Translations under genes and position numbers: made by a program
In this document: piece after piece, positions 52,589-60,221 of the stretch
Layout of the letters: the number at the start of each line of letters is the position of its first letter
Numbering within the stretch: position 1 is the stretch's first letter
The notes under the pieces: model-generated
What the model was told of the DNA's origin: nothing
Databases searched by the model: none
Seen by the model: only the letters and a program-made list of their open reading frames with translations
Assembly (NCBI RefSeq): GCF_014117445.1
Contig: NZ_CP059851.1
Location: 2,356,001-2,420,000, forward strand
Length of the DNA stretch: 64,000 nucleotides
Origin: Sandaracinobacteroides saxicola
GTDB lineage: Bacteria > Pseudomonadota > Alphaproteobacteria > Sphingomonadales > Sphingomonadaceae
Direction: 5' to 3'

Positions 52589-53793
52589 GGCGCGTCGCGG
52601 TTACGGGAATCGGCATGATCTGCGCCGGCGGGCTGACCGCCGGGCAAAGCTGGGAAACCGTGCGCGACGGCATCAGCCGGGTGGCACCCGCGCAGGCCGG
52701 ACGCGATCGCAGCACGGCCGCCATACCGGTCGCCGCCATCGCCGGCTTCGACCCTGCCGGGCATTTCGAACGCAACCAGCTCGTCGCGCTGGATCCCGTC
52801 GCCCAATATGCCGTCATCGCCGCAAGAGAGGCAATCGCCCAGTCCGGCCTTGCCCTTGCCGATCATGCCCCCGAACGGACCCGCTGCATCGTCGGTTCGG
52901 GGACCGGCGGCGAAGTCACGCACGACCACGCATCCCGCCAGGTCTATGATCAGGGTGCCAGCCGCCTGCATCCCATGACGGTTCCGAAGATCATGCTGAG
53001 CGCGGTCGCCAGCCATGTCGCGCTCGACCTCCAGATAAAGGGCGGGGTCTATGCGGTCAGCTCCGCCTGTGCCTCCGCCGCCCACGCCATCGGACAGGCA
53101 TTCTGGGACATCCGTCATGGCATGGTCGATGTTGCCGTCGCCGGGGGAAGCGAAGCCTGCCTGACCTATGGCTGCCTCAAGGCGTGGCAGGCGCTGCATG
53201 TGCTGTCCGATGACCTGTGCCGGCCTTTCTCGCTTGGCCGGCGCGGCCTGATCCTGGGGGAAGGCGCCGCGATCCTGGTGCTGGAGGCATTCGAGACCGC
53301 GCAGGCAAGAGGCGCCGACATCCTGGCGGAGATCGTCGGGTTCGGCATGAGCTGCGACGCCGCGTCGATCACCGCGCCCGACGCGCATGGCATGGCGCGC
53401 GCGATGAACAGCGCCCTCGCCGATGCCCGGCTACCCGCCACCGCGGTCGATCACGTCAATGCCCATGGCACGGGCACACACGCCAACGACCAGACCGAAA
53501 GCCATGCCCTGCGCCTCGTCTTCGGCGATCGGCTGCCTGCCATTCCCGTCACGGCGAACAAGTCGGTGCTCGGCCATGCGCTGGGTGCATCGGGCGCGCT
53601 GGAAATGGCGGTCGCCATCATGACGCTGCGCACCGGCATCATCCCGCCTACCGCCAATCATCTCGAAGCCGATCCCGGCTGCGCCGTTGACTGCGTGCCG
53701 AACGCGGCGCGCCAGGCTCATGTGAAGACGCTGCTGTCGAACAGCTTCGCCTTCGGTGGTCTGAACGCCTCACTGGCGGTGTGCCATGTCTGA
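52585..53793 (+). CDS. beta-ketoacyl-ACP synthase (FabF-like)
   Basis: 402 residues from a GTG overlapping the ACP stop. It keeps the KAS active site: Cys162 in AVSSACASAAHAIG, His294 in NAHGTGTHAND, Lys326 and His331 in NKSVLGHALGASG. The N terminus RRVAVTGIGMICAGG is typical. It would elongate an acyl chain bound to the island ACP. Alternatively it is a FabF-like enzyme of an aryl-polyene-like path, but the other genes needed for that (ketoreductase, dehydratase) are absent here. Confidence 0.9.
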   Translation: MRRVAVTGIGMICAGGLTAGQSWETVRDGISRVAPAQAGRDRSTAAIPVAAIAGFDPAGHFERNQLVALDPVAQYAVIAAREAIAQSGLALADHAPERTRCIVGSGTGGEVTHDHASRQVYDQGASRLHPMTVPKIMLSAVASHVALDLQIKGGVYAVSSACASAAHAIGQAFWDIRHGMVDVAVAGGSEACLTYGCLKAWQALHVLSDDLCRPFSLGRRGLILGEGAAILVLEAFETAQARGADILAEIVGFGMSCDAASITAPDAHGMARAMNSALADARLPATAVDHVNAHGTGTHANDQTESHALRLVFGDRLPAIPVTANKSVLGHALGASGALEMAVAIMTLRTGIIPPTANHLEADPGCAVDCVPNAARQAHVKTLLSNSFAFGGLNASLAVCHV

Positions 53794-54397
53794 GGCCCTC
53801 GAACGCTTTCGCCTCGCCTGCGGCGACATCAACGCCACCGCCGCATCGCTCGGCTTTCCGCCCTTCTGCACCGGGTTGCGCACCGAAACACCGCTGAACA
53901 GCGCCCCCTATGTCGTCGACCTGCCTGGCTTTGCGGCGCTGCTGGGAACCGATGAACGCCGGCGCGCGATGATCGCCACGCTGGAAGCGCAACTGGCGGC
54001 GCTCGCCACCCAGGGCGTCGAATGGCGACTTGCCCTGATCGGCGGGAGTTTCCTGCGGGACGCCGCCATCCCCGCCGACATCGACGCGCTGATATTCTAC
54101 GCCATCGATCCTGACCGGTTGTCACAGGCAAAGGCCGCCCTCACGCGGCTCGCGGCGGCACGATCGGCGGCCTGTCTCGATCTCAGCTTTTGCCCGGTCG
54201 ATGTCGATCCGATGATCCTCGTCAAGCGCTCGATCTTCTTTTCGAACCTGTTTGCCTATGATCGTGACGCGCGGTCGCTGGTGAAGGGGACGGTGCTGCT
54301 CGTGCCACCCTTGCCATCCGCGCGGCGTGAAACCGATCACCGGGCCAAAATGACGCCTGAAACACCCTCAACCCTGTTCAGCGGTGCCGCTTCGTGA
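53786..54397 (+). CDS. nucleotidyltransferase-fold-like protein, paralogue 1
   Basis: 203 residues, overlapping the KAS gene by eight bases. The central motif LALIGGSFLRDAAIPADIDA (Gly-Gly-Ser at 86-88, Asp98 and Asp100) has the GG[S/G] ... DxD layout of minimal nucleotidyltransferases. The C-terminal part contains FFSNLFAYDRDARSLVKGTV. A shorter paralogue with the same motif order follows at 54394-54864. No recognised partner; possible roles are modification of the peptide, carrier or a nucleic acid. The function is unknown and the fold call is inference from motifs. Confidence 0.65.
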   Translation: MSEALERFRLACGDINATAASLGFPPFCTGLRTETPLNSAPYVVDLPGFAALLGTDERRRAMIATLEAQLAALATQGVEWRLALIGGSFLRDAAIPADIDALIFYAIDPDRLSQAKAALTRLAAARSAACLDLSFCPVDVDPMILVKRSIFFSNLFAYDRDARSLVKGTVLLVPPLPSARRETDHRAKMTPETPSTLFSGAAS

Positions 54398-54864
54398 CCG
54401 ACACCTCCCCCACCTGCCATCTGCAGTCGCCCGCCGATGCGCCGATCCTGGCTGAGAGCAGCCCGCACATGCTGGACTTTGGCACATTTGCCGATCGTTT
54501 TGCCACCTCGCCGGCACGCAGGCATCTGCTCCGGGCCCTTGCCGATCGTCTCGGCAGGCTGCGAGACCATGGGGTCGAACCGCTCTTCCTCCTGGTCGGT
54601 GGCGGCTTTGTCCGCGCGCAACACGAACCCGCCGACCTTGATGCGCTTGTCGGATACCGCCTCGGCGCCAGCGGCGTGATGACCGACTCCATGGTCGCCC
54701 TTCTGCGGGAACGCGGCTCCGGGCTGGACCTGCGCTTCGTCGCCGCGGACGGGCGGCCCGAACTGCTCGTGCGCATGGCCTGCTTTTTCCACACGCTCTA
54801 TCAATCGCGTGACAAGGGATATTCTCAGCCAAGTTTTCTCGTGACGATTGGAATGCCGACGTGA
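54394..54864 (+). CDS. nucleotidyltransferase-fold-like protein, paralogue 2
   Basis: 156 residues from a GTG overlapping the previous stop. The motif LFLLVGGGFVRAQHEPADLDAL (Gly-Gly-Gly at 69-71, Asp81 and Asp83), then FFHTLYQSRDKGYSQPSFLV at the end, matches paralogue 1 part by part. The N-terminal 25 residues differ. It appears a shortened duplicate rather than a broken gene, as the key residues are kept. No function is assigned. Confidence 0.65.
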   Translation: MTDTSPTCHLQSPADAPILAESSPHMLDFGTFADRFATSPARRHLLRALADRLGRLRDHGVEPLFLLVGGGFVRAQHEPADLDALVGYRLGASGVMTDSMVALLRERGSGLDLRFVAADGRPELLVRMACFFHTLYQSRDKGYSQPSFLVTIGMPT

Positions 54865-55673
54865 AGACCCCGTCACCTCGCACCTTCGTGCTGGCCGCTT
54901 CGCTCGCCTGCCTGCTCGCGCTTGCCACCACCGGCTGCTCCGCGTCGGTCATGCGCGACCGTGTGTTCAAACCCGATCCAATGCCCGCCCGGCTGGAATG
55001 GCAGTCTGTCCCTGAACCCGAAACGGTCACCGTAACCAACGAGGACGGGCTGGTTCTTCGCGGCTACCGCTGGCCAGCGAAAACCCGCAATCATGTCAGC
55101 CTGGTCTTCTTTCACGGCAATGGCGGCAACCGCTACACCGCCGCCCTGATGGCGGCACCGCTGCGCCGGCCGGACGCCGAAATCATCGTGGCCTCTTATC
55201 GCGGATATGGGGACAACCCCGGTGAGCCCGACGAGAAAGGCCTGTTCCGGGATGCCGCCGCCTTCCTGAAACTCGCCCGACAGTCCGAGCCCCGCAAAAT
55301 CTACCTGTTCGGCTTCTCGCTCGGGGGGGCCGTCGCGCTGCACACCGCCGCCACACAGCCCGTGGACGGCGTGGTCACACTCGGCACATTTTCGTCATTG
55401 CGATCGATGGCACCCGCCTTGATCCGCGGCATGATCCCCGACCAATTCAACAGCGCTGCGATAATCCGCACGATCAAGGTGCCGCTTTTCCTGCTGCACG
55501 GCACCGCGGATACCACCGTGCCGTTTGAACAGGGGCGCAAGCTGCGCGCCGCGGCTGCCGACAATGCTCTTTTGGTGCGGCTGGTCGACGCGCCGCACAA
55601 CATCACGCTCGACCAGATCCAGGACAGGATCTGGACGGCATTGCTACAACCAGCATCGTCCACACTTCCATAG
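54861..55673 (+). CDS. alpha/beta-hydrolase lipoprotein
   Basis: 270 residues from a GTG overlapping the previous stop. A lipoprotein signal ends LATTGCSAS (Cys26). The hydrolase core has the oxyanion motif FFHGNGGNR, the nucleophile elbow LFGFSLGGAVAL (Ser153), Asp217 in LHGTADTTVPF and His246 in VDAPHNIT, the complete catalytic triad. It resembles BEM46/FrsA-like hydrolases. As an envelope-anchored esterase or thioesterase it could act on an acylated product of this operon. It is the last gene of the coupled run from 48003. Confidence 0.85.
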   Translation: MKTPSPRTFVLAASLACLLALATTGCSASVMRDRVFKPDPMPARLEWQSVPEPETVTVTNEDGLVLRGYRWPAKTRNHVSLVFFHGNGGNRYTAALMAAPLRRPDAEIIVASYRGYGDNPGEPDEKGLFRDAAAFLKLARQSEPRKIYLFGFSLGGAVALHTAATQPVDGVVTLGTFSSLRSMAPALIRGMIPDQFNSAAIIRTIKVPLFLLHGTADTTVPFEQGRKLRAAAADNALLVRLVDAPHNITLDQIQDRIWTALLQPASSTLP

Positions 55674-55796
55674 CGGCGGTGAGATGGCCGCTGCGCATGC
55701 AAGGCTTCGCCTCGTTCCCCACGCGCCATCGACTGTCCTGAATTAACATAGGGTTCACCGCTGGTTCAGGGCGCCCGACTGGTGTAGGGCGCGATC

Positions 55797-56276
55797 ATGA
55801 GCCTGCCGGACATCGCCGTGAAGGTCGCGTTATTGACCGCTACCCAAAGGACATATCTGCAACTGGTGGCACAGGGATATACGTCAAAGCAGATCAGCCA
55901 GATCGTCGGCGGTTCACACCACACCATCAATGTCGAGATCGGCATCGCGATGCGCCTGCTGGGAGCGAGCAGCCGCAAACAAGCGGCAGCAATGGTGAAG
56001 GATTGTGATGTATCCACCTCATATGAACAGTCATACGAAGCAAAAATCATTGCCAATCCCGCTACATCTCTCATTAACCACAACAAGTCGGGTGGAGTAA
56101 AAGCCCTCAGTCAGTTGCCGTTGCCAGTATCGACAGTCAAAACGCCAATAAACAATATGACCGCCGCCCAGAGAATTATGTGGATTCTCGTTCTTGCAGC
56201 GGCGATTGCATTGCTGCTTGGCGGCCTTACGAGTGGAGTTACTGCGCTGATCGTGTCAATACAGCACTGGCTTTGA
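55797..56276 (+). CDS. LuxR-type HTH protein with C-terminal membrane anchor
   Basis: 159 residues. The N-terminal 65 residues are a LuxR HTH (LLTATQRTYLQLVAQGYTSK, then QISQIVGGSHHTINVEIG and AMRLLG). A spacer of about 50 residues leads to a C-terminal membrane segment (about 125-155, MWILVLAAAIALLLGG and following). There is no receiver domain. Membrane-tethered LuxR-like regulators of this form occur in sphingomonads. Its target is unknown; the nearby promoters of the island are the obvious guess. Confidence 0.82.
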   Translation: MSLPDIAVKVALLTATQRTYLQLVAQGYTSKQISQIVGGSHHTINVEIGIAMRLLGASSRKQAAAMVKDCDVSTSYEQSYEAKIIANPATSLINHNKSGGVKALSQLPLPVSTVKTPINNMTAAQRIMWILVLAAAIALLLGGLTSGVTALIVSIQHWL

Positions 56277-56458
56277 ATTCTTCCGATAGGGGTCTTGATT
56301 GGGAGTGACAGAATGACCGATCCAGTATCGACATATAGATAGACCGGCTCCGCGAACGCCCGCCCAGGATATCGGGATGCCATTGGTAAGCCATGCCCTC
56401 GGGGACATGACAATGGCACGACCCGGACATCGCATCCGCTTTCCGGAGATGCAGGGAT

Positions 56459-56878
56459 TTGTTGACAGGCAAGACCTTCTACCATGGTTTGCAGCTTGCG
56501 AGCCTGTTGCTGACCAGCCTGTTGGCATTTCGCCTCGGCAGTCGCACCGAAAAGATTGGTGCGGCTATCCTTCTGGCGGCGGGCATTCCCACCATCCTCA
56601 TTCTTCAATCCGACCGCCTGTCCGAAGTCACCGTGAATGCCGCGCTTGTTGTCATCGACACGCTGGCGCTTCTGGCCTTTGTCAATCTGGCGCTCAGATC
56701 ACGAAAGTTCTGGCCACTATGGGGAACTTCCATCCTCTTGATCGCAGTCACAAAACATCTCGTCGTCTTTCTCCAGCTCCGGGCAACACTCCAGCCCTAT
56801 ACGCCGTTTCACAGCCTGTGGATGATTCCTGTCATGTTGCTCATCATTTTGGGTTCACTTCGGGATCGCCGCCGCTGA
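56459..56878 (+). CDS. small polytopic membrane protein, possible immunity factor
   Basis: 139 residues from a TTG start (a second TTG follows directly). Four membrane segments are visible (about 8-24, 33-48, 58-77, 85-103) with a fifth near the C terminus (WMIPVMLLIILGSL), ending in RDRRR. No family is recognised. Microcin immunity proteins are often small membrane proteins of this kind, so immunity is a natural guess but has no support beyond location. Confidence 0.6.
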   Translation: MLTGKTFYHGLQLASLLLTSLLAFRLGSRTEKIGAAILLAAGIPTILILQSDRLSEVTVNAALVVIDTLALLAFVNLALRSRKFWPLWGTSILLIAVTKHLVVFLQLRATLQPYTPFHSLWMIPVMLLIILGSLRDRRR

Positions 56879-57309
56879 ACATCTCCTGTGCCGCCACCGC
56901 TGCCGGTCTGCAAAGCATCGAACTGGCGCTGCAACGGATCAAGGCCGAGGTGCAACGCCTTGTTCCCGGCCGCGAGGGCCAGGATATGGAACTGCGGCGG
57001 CTCGCCGACCATGCCCGGCACCTGTACAATCTGCGTCGGCAACGGGGAAAACTGCTTGGCGACCTGTTCGGCGAACCGGCCTGGGACATGCTCCTCGATC
57101 TGTTCATCCGGACAGCCGAGGGAAAGAAGACTCCGGTCAAGAACCTCTGTCTGGCGGCTTGCACACCGACCTCCACCGCGGTGCGCTGGATCGACCGGCT
57201 CATCGAATCGGGCCTTATCGAGAAAACCACGGACGAAGAGGACGCAAGGCGCTCCCTTGTCGCCCTTACCGAACGCGGCTGGCGGGCGCTTCATGCCCTG
57301 TTGAAGTAG
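56818..57309 (+). CDS. MarR-like winged-helix regulator, paralogue 2
   Basis: About 163 residues from a GTG at 56818 that overlaps the previous gene by 61 bases; a downstream ATG at 56986 is an alternative start. The winged helix is TPVKNLCLAACTPTSTAVRW, IDRLIESGLIEKTTDEEDAR and RSLVALTERG, clearly related to the domain at 46910-47602 (shared VK-CL, TA-R-I, TTDE-D-RR). It marks the right end of the island. The target is unknown. Confidence 0.75.
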   Translation: MDDSCHVAHHFGFTSGSPPLNISCAATAAGLQSIELALQRIKAEVQRLVPGREGQDMELRRLADHARHLYNLRRQRGKLLGDLFGEPAWDMLLDLFIRTAEGKKTPVKNLCLAACTPTSTAVRWIDRLIESGLIEKTTDEEDARRSLVALTERGWRALHALLK

Positions 57310-57606
57310 ACGATGGAACAAAGCGAATGCCTGGCGCTGATGTTTGACAAGCGGTTTCGGTCTGAAGCGCCGTGACTCTTTTGTCCGCCTTGGGTAATGG
57401 CCTACGTGACAAGCGGGGCGGTCACTCCCGGCGCGGAGCCGCCGATGATCGACCGTGCCAAGCGGGATGCCGTGCAAGCCCGCACAAAGGCCCGCAACCC
57501 CGGGGGACGCCGCTGGAGCAGGTGGGCAATCGCACCCTCCCTACCGCCCTGATCCATTGCACCAGGGCGTAGGACAACGACCACCGGCACCAGCTTTGTT
57601 CCAAAC
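57310..57606. other. spacer between island and tRNA-Ser
   Basis: About 300 bases. A short plus-strand frame from the ATG at 57397 (about 51 codons) has no Shine-Dalgarno-like site or family resemblance, and I do not call it. I found no integrase fragment and no copy of the tRNA 3' end. Confidence 0.4.
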
Positions 57607-57697
57607 TGGCGGAGCGGGAGGGATTCGAACCCTCGATGAGCTTTTGACCCATACACACTTTCCAGGCGTGCGCCTTCGACCACTCGGCCACCGCTCC
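57607..57697 (-). tRNA. tRNA-Ser (anticodon GGA)
   Basis: A 91-base class II tRNA with long variable arm. Acceptor GGAGCGG pairs with CCGCTCC, anticodon loop CTGGAAA gives GGA, T-loop GGTTCGAATCC is standard, and CCA is encoded at the end. Its 3' end faces the accessory island. Confidence 0.95.
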
Positions 57698-57750
57698 GTC
57701 AGGCGCTGACTAGGCACAGGCCGTCGGTCGCGCAAGGGGGGCGTTCGCCG

Positions 57751-59157
57751 CTAACCCTCCCGCGCGGCGATCCGCGCGCGCAGCGCGGCATGGCTTTCAC
57801 GGGTCAGGCGATAGCGTGAAAGGCACCAGATCGACGCCAGCAGCATCACCACCGTCAGCCCCAGAAAGCCATAGACCAGCGCGTGAACCGTCGCGGTCGG
57901 CACCTCCCCCGGCTTCGCGCCTTCGGGGAAACCCACCGCCGCCAGCAACATGCCCGACATGAACACCCCCAATCCAGTCACGCATTTCTGCACGAACAGG
58001 TTGGCGCTGAAATACAGCCCCTCCGCCCGACGGCCGGTCGCCGCCGTGTTCACATCGATGCTGTCGGTCAGCATCGACGTTCCCAGGATCGCCGCCGCCA
58101 CGATCAGCATCACGGTCAGCGCGGTGAACAGCAGCAGCGTCGTCAGCAGCGCCGGCGTGCCATTGTCCGGCATCAACCCCAGCAGCCGGCCCAGATAAGG
58201 CATGGGAATCACCGCGATCGCCGCGCCGAACAATGCCAGCGCACCGAAACGCTTGTCGGTACGCGCCGACAGGATGCCCGACAGCGGCAGCGCCAGCGTC
58301 GAGCCCACGAAGCTGGACAGCACCAGAAAGCTCATCTGCGTCGACGTCAGCCCCCAGAGGAAACTGTTGAGATAGATGTTGAGCGACGTGCCCAGCCCGT
58401 TCGCCATCTGGCTGAACACACCGCTGAACAGCACCGCCAGGAACGCCGGGTTGTCGAAGCTCTCCCGGATCTCGCCCCAGCGCTGGCGAAAACTGCGGCC
58501 CGGCGGCGCCGGCAGCGGCTGAATGCCCGCCATCGCCCGCTGCGTGCCCAGCGCCGACACCAGCATGAAGGCCAGCATCGCCACCGCCGCCGCCGCGCCA
58601 TAGCGGCGATACCCCTCACCGTTCAGCACGCCCACCTCCACCCCGGCCGCGGGTTGTAGGAACAGCGCGAAGGCGATGAACCCCGCCGCGATCCCCGCCG
58701 CCCAGCCGAAGAAAAAGCGCCAGGCGACATAGCGCGTGCGCAGGTCATAATCCCCGGTCAGCTCCGCCGCCATCGAGGTGCTGGGGATCTCATAGGCGGC
58801 CATCAGCATCCGCAGCAGCACCAGGGTCACCATCAGCCAGGCGAACAGCCCCGCATCATGCAGCGCCGGCGGGTTCCACAACGCAAAAAACGCCAGCGCC
58901 GCGGGGATGGCGGCGGCGTACATCCACGGGTGCCGCCGGCCGATGCGCGAGCGCGTCCGGTCAGAGGCATAGCCGATCATCGGGTCGACGAAGCCATCGA
59001 TCACCAGCGCGATCATCAGCGCCGCGCCCACCCATTGCGCCGGCAGCCCGAGGACCTGATTGTAATAGAGCAGCAGGAGATAGTTGAGGCCATTGTCCTT
59101 GATGCCGAACGCGCCCGCCCCGGCGCCATAGATCAGCCTGCTGCCCAGCCCCGCCAT
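57751..59157 (-). CDS. MFS transporter of the glycoside-pentoside-hexuronide (GPH) type
   Basis: 468 residues from the ATG at 59157 (GGGAG upstream), with twelve membrane segments. GPH/MelB features are visible: IKDNGLNYLLLLYYNQVLGL in TM1-2, then DPMIGYASDRTRSRIGRRHP (short form: the DPxxGxxSDRTxxRxGRRxP motif). These symporters take up sugars or glycosides with a cation. The inner segment DIDVNTAATGRRAEGLYFSA near residue 385 also fits. Substrate unknown. The longer open frame upstream overlaps the Coq4 gene and is not real. Confidence 0.9.
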   Translation of the reverse strand: MAGLGSRLIYGAGAGAFGIKDNGLNYLLLLYYNQVLGLPAQWVGAALMIALVIDGFVDPMIGYASDRTRSRIGRRHPWMYAAAIPAALAFFALWNPPALHDAGLFAWLMVTLVLLRMLMAAYEIPSTSMAAELTGDYDLRTRYVAWRFFFGWAAGIAAGFIAFALFLQPAAGVEVGVLNGEGYRRYGAAAAVAMLAFMLVSALGTQRAMAGIQPLPAPPGRSFRQRWGEIRESFDNPAFLAVLFSGVFSQMANGLGTSLNIYLNSFLWGLTSTQMSFLVLSSFVGSTLALPLSGILSARTDKRFGALALFGAAIAVIPMPYLGRLLGLMPDNGTPALLTTLLLFTALTVMLIVAAAILGTSMLTDSIDVNTAATGRRAEGLYFSANLFVQKCVTGLGVFMSGMLLAAVGFPEGAKPGEVPTATVHALVYGFLGLTVVMLLASIWCLSRYRLTRESHAALRARIAAREG

Positions 59158-59254
59158 GCACACTCCCTTTTGCCACAGGCTGGCAGCGCGGGCGCCCAAG
59201 TCAACTTGTTGTATCGCCAGCCCCGGCCTATTTTGCCGCCAGAGGGAGAGCGCC

Positions 59255-60181
59255 ATGCAGCCACAGCATTTCGAGACCGCCGTCGAAAGCGGTGTCGTGC
59301 CCGCCGGCACCCCCTTCGGCCTGACCGCTGCGGCGCTGATGGCCCACGCCGCCTTCGTCGATCCGGAGCAGTCGACCGCCATTTTCGATGCGCTCGCCGC
59401 CGTCATGCCGCTGCCCGAACCCGAGCGGCTGGCGGCACTGGCCCTGCCGCCGCTGACGAACGGTCGCGCCCTGCCCCGTGCCCTGTGGCAGGGGTTCTGG
59501 GACATCGCCGGCGCGCCGCCCGCCGGCAATGTCGATCCGCTCGCCTTCACCGTCGCCGTCGTGGCGCTCGGCAATCATTATGATACCGAACTGATCGACC
59601 GCTGCGAACGCGCGCTGCTGCACCATGACAATGTCCGCGCTCTGATCGCCACGCCCGAAACCCGCATGAAAACCAGCGACCTCGAAGGCTGGCCGGTGGA
59701 CAGCCTGGGCACCGACCTCCTCACCATGCTGCGCGCCCAGGGCTATGACCTGGAAGTGATCGACGCCGACACCGTGGTGCTGCCCGGCGACTATCCGGCG
59801 CAGAACCGTACCAACCGCCGCATCCTGCAACTGCATGACGTCTGGCACCTGGTCGCCGGCTATGGCTTCACCGGTGCCGGCGAAGTCGCCATTTCCGGCT
59901 TCCAGATGGCGCAGTTCGGGCAGAATTATTCCACGCGTTTCCTGGCGACCGTCGCCACGCTCGCCGCGCTCCACCTCGGCCCCATCGCCGAGTTGCTGTT
60001 GCAGGTCAGCTTCGACGGCTGGCGCCATGGCCGCGCCACGCCCGACCTCCTCACCATCCCCTGGCACGCGCGGCTGGGCGAACCCATCGCCGCATTGCGT
60101 GACCAGATCGGCATCACGCCCTTCAGCAGCCCGACCGCCAGCATGATGGACATGATGGAGGCGCAGGCGAAAGCGGCGTAA
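59255..60181 (+). CDS. Coq4-family protein
   Basis: 308 residues from the ATG at 59255 (AGAGGGAGAG upstream). The Coq4 signature is LQLHDVWHLVAGYGFTGAGE: the HDxxH zinc-site motif at His194-His198 with the later Glu. Coq4 organises ubiquinone biosynthesis in eukaryotes and has been linked to C1 decarboxylation and hydroxylation of the ring; bacterial homologues are found in alphaproteobacteria. No other coq gene is nearby. Divergent from the transporter gene. Confidence 0.88.
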   Translation: MQPQHFETAVESGVVPAGTPFGLTAAALMAHAAFVDPEQSTAIFDALAAVMPLPEPERLAALALPPLTNGRALPRALWQGFWDIAGAPPAGNVDPLAFTVAVVALGNHYDTELIDRCERALLHHDNVRALIATPETRMKTSDLEGWPVDSLGTDLLTMLRAQGYDLEVIDADTVVLPGDYPAQNRTNRRILQLHDVWHLVAGYGFTGAGEVAISGFQMAQFGQNYSTRFLATVATLAALHLGPIAELLLQVSFDGWRHGRATPDLLTIPWHARLGEPIAALRDQIGITPFSSPTASMMDMMEAQAKAA

Positions 60182-60221
60182 GGCTTTCCTCCCGCCGCCG
60201 CTCTGTGCCAAAGGGTGGCCG

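Noticed and set aside
52319-53793. Aryl-polyene or polyketide biosynthetic cluster
   Set aside because: Only one ACP and one ketoacyl synthase are present; ketoreductase, dehydratase and chain-length partner genes are missing from the window.
57402-57683. Minus-strand frames across tRNA-Ser (about 90 codons)
   Set aside because: They use the tRNA itself as coding sequence; such products are a known artefact of annotation near tRNA genes.
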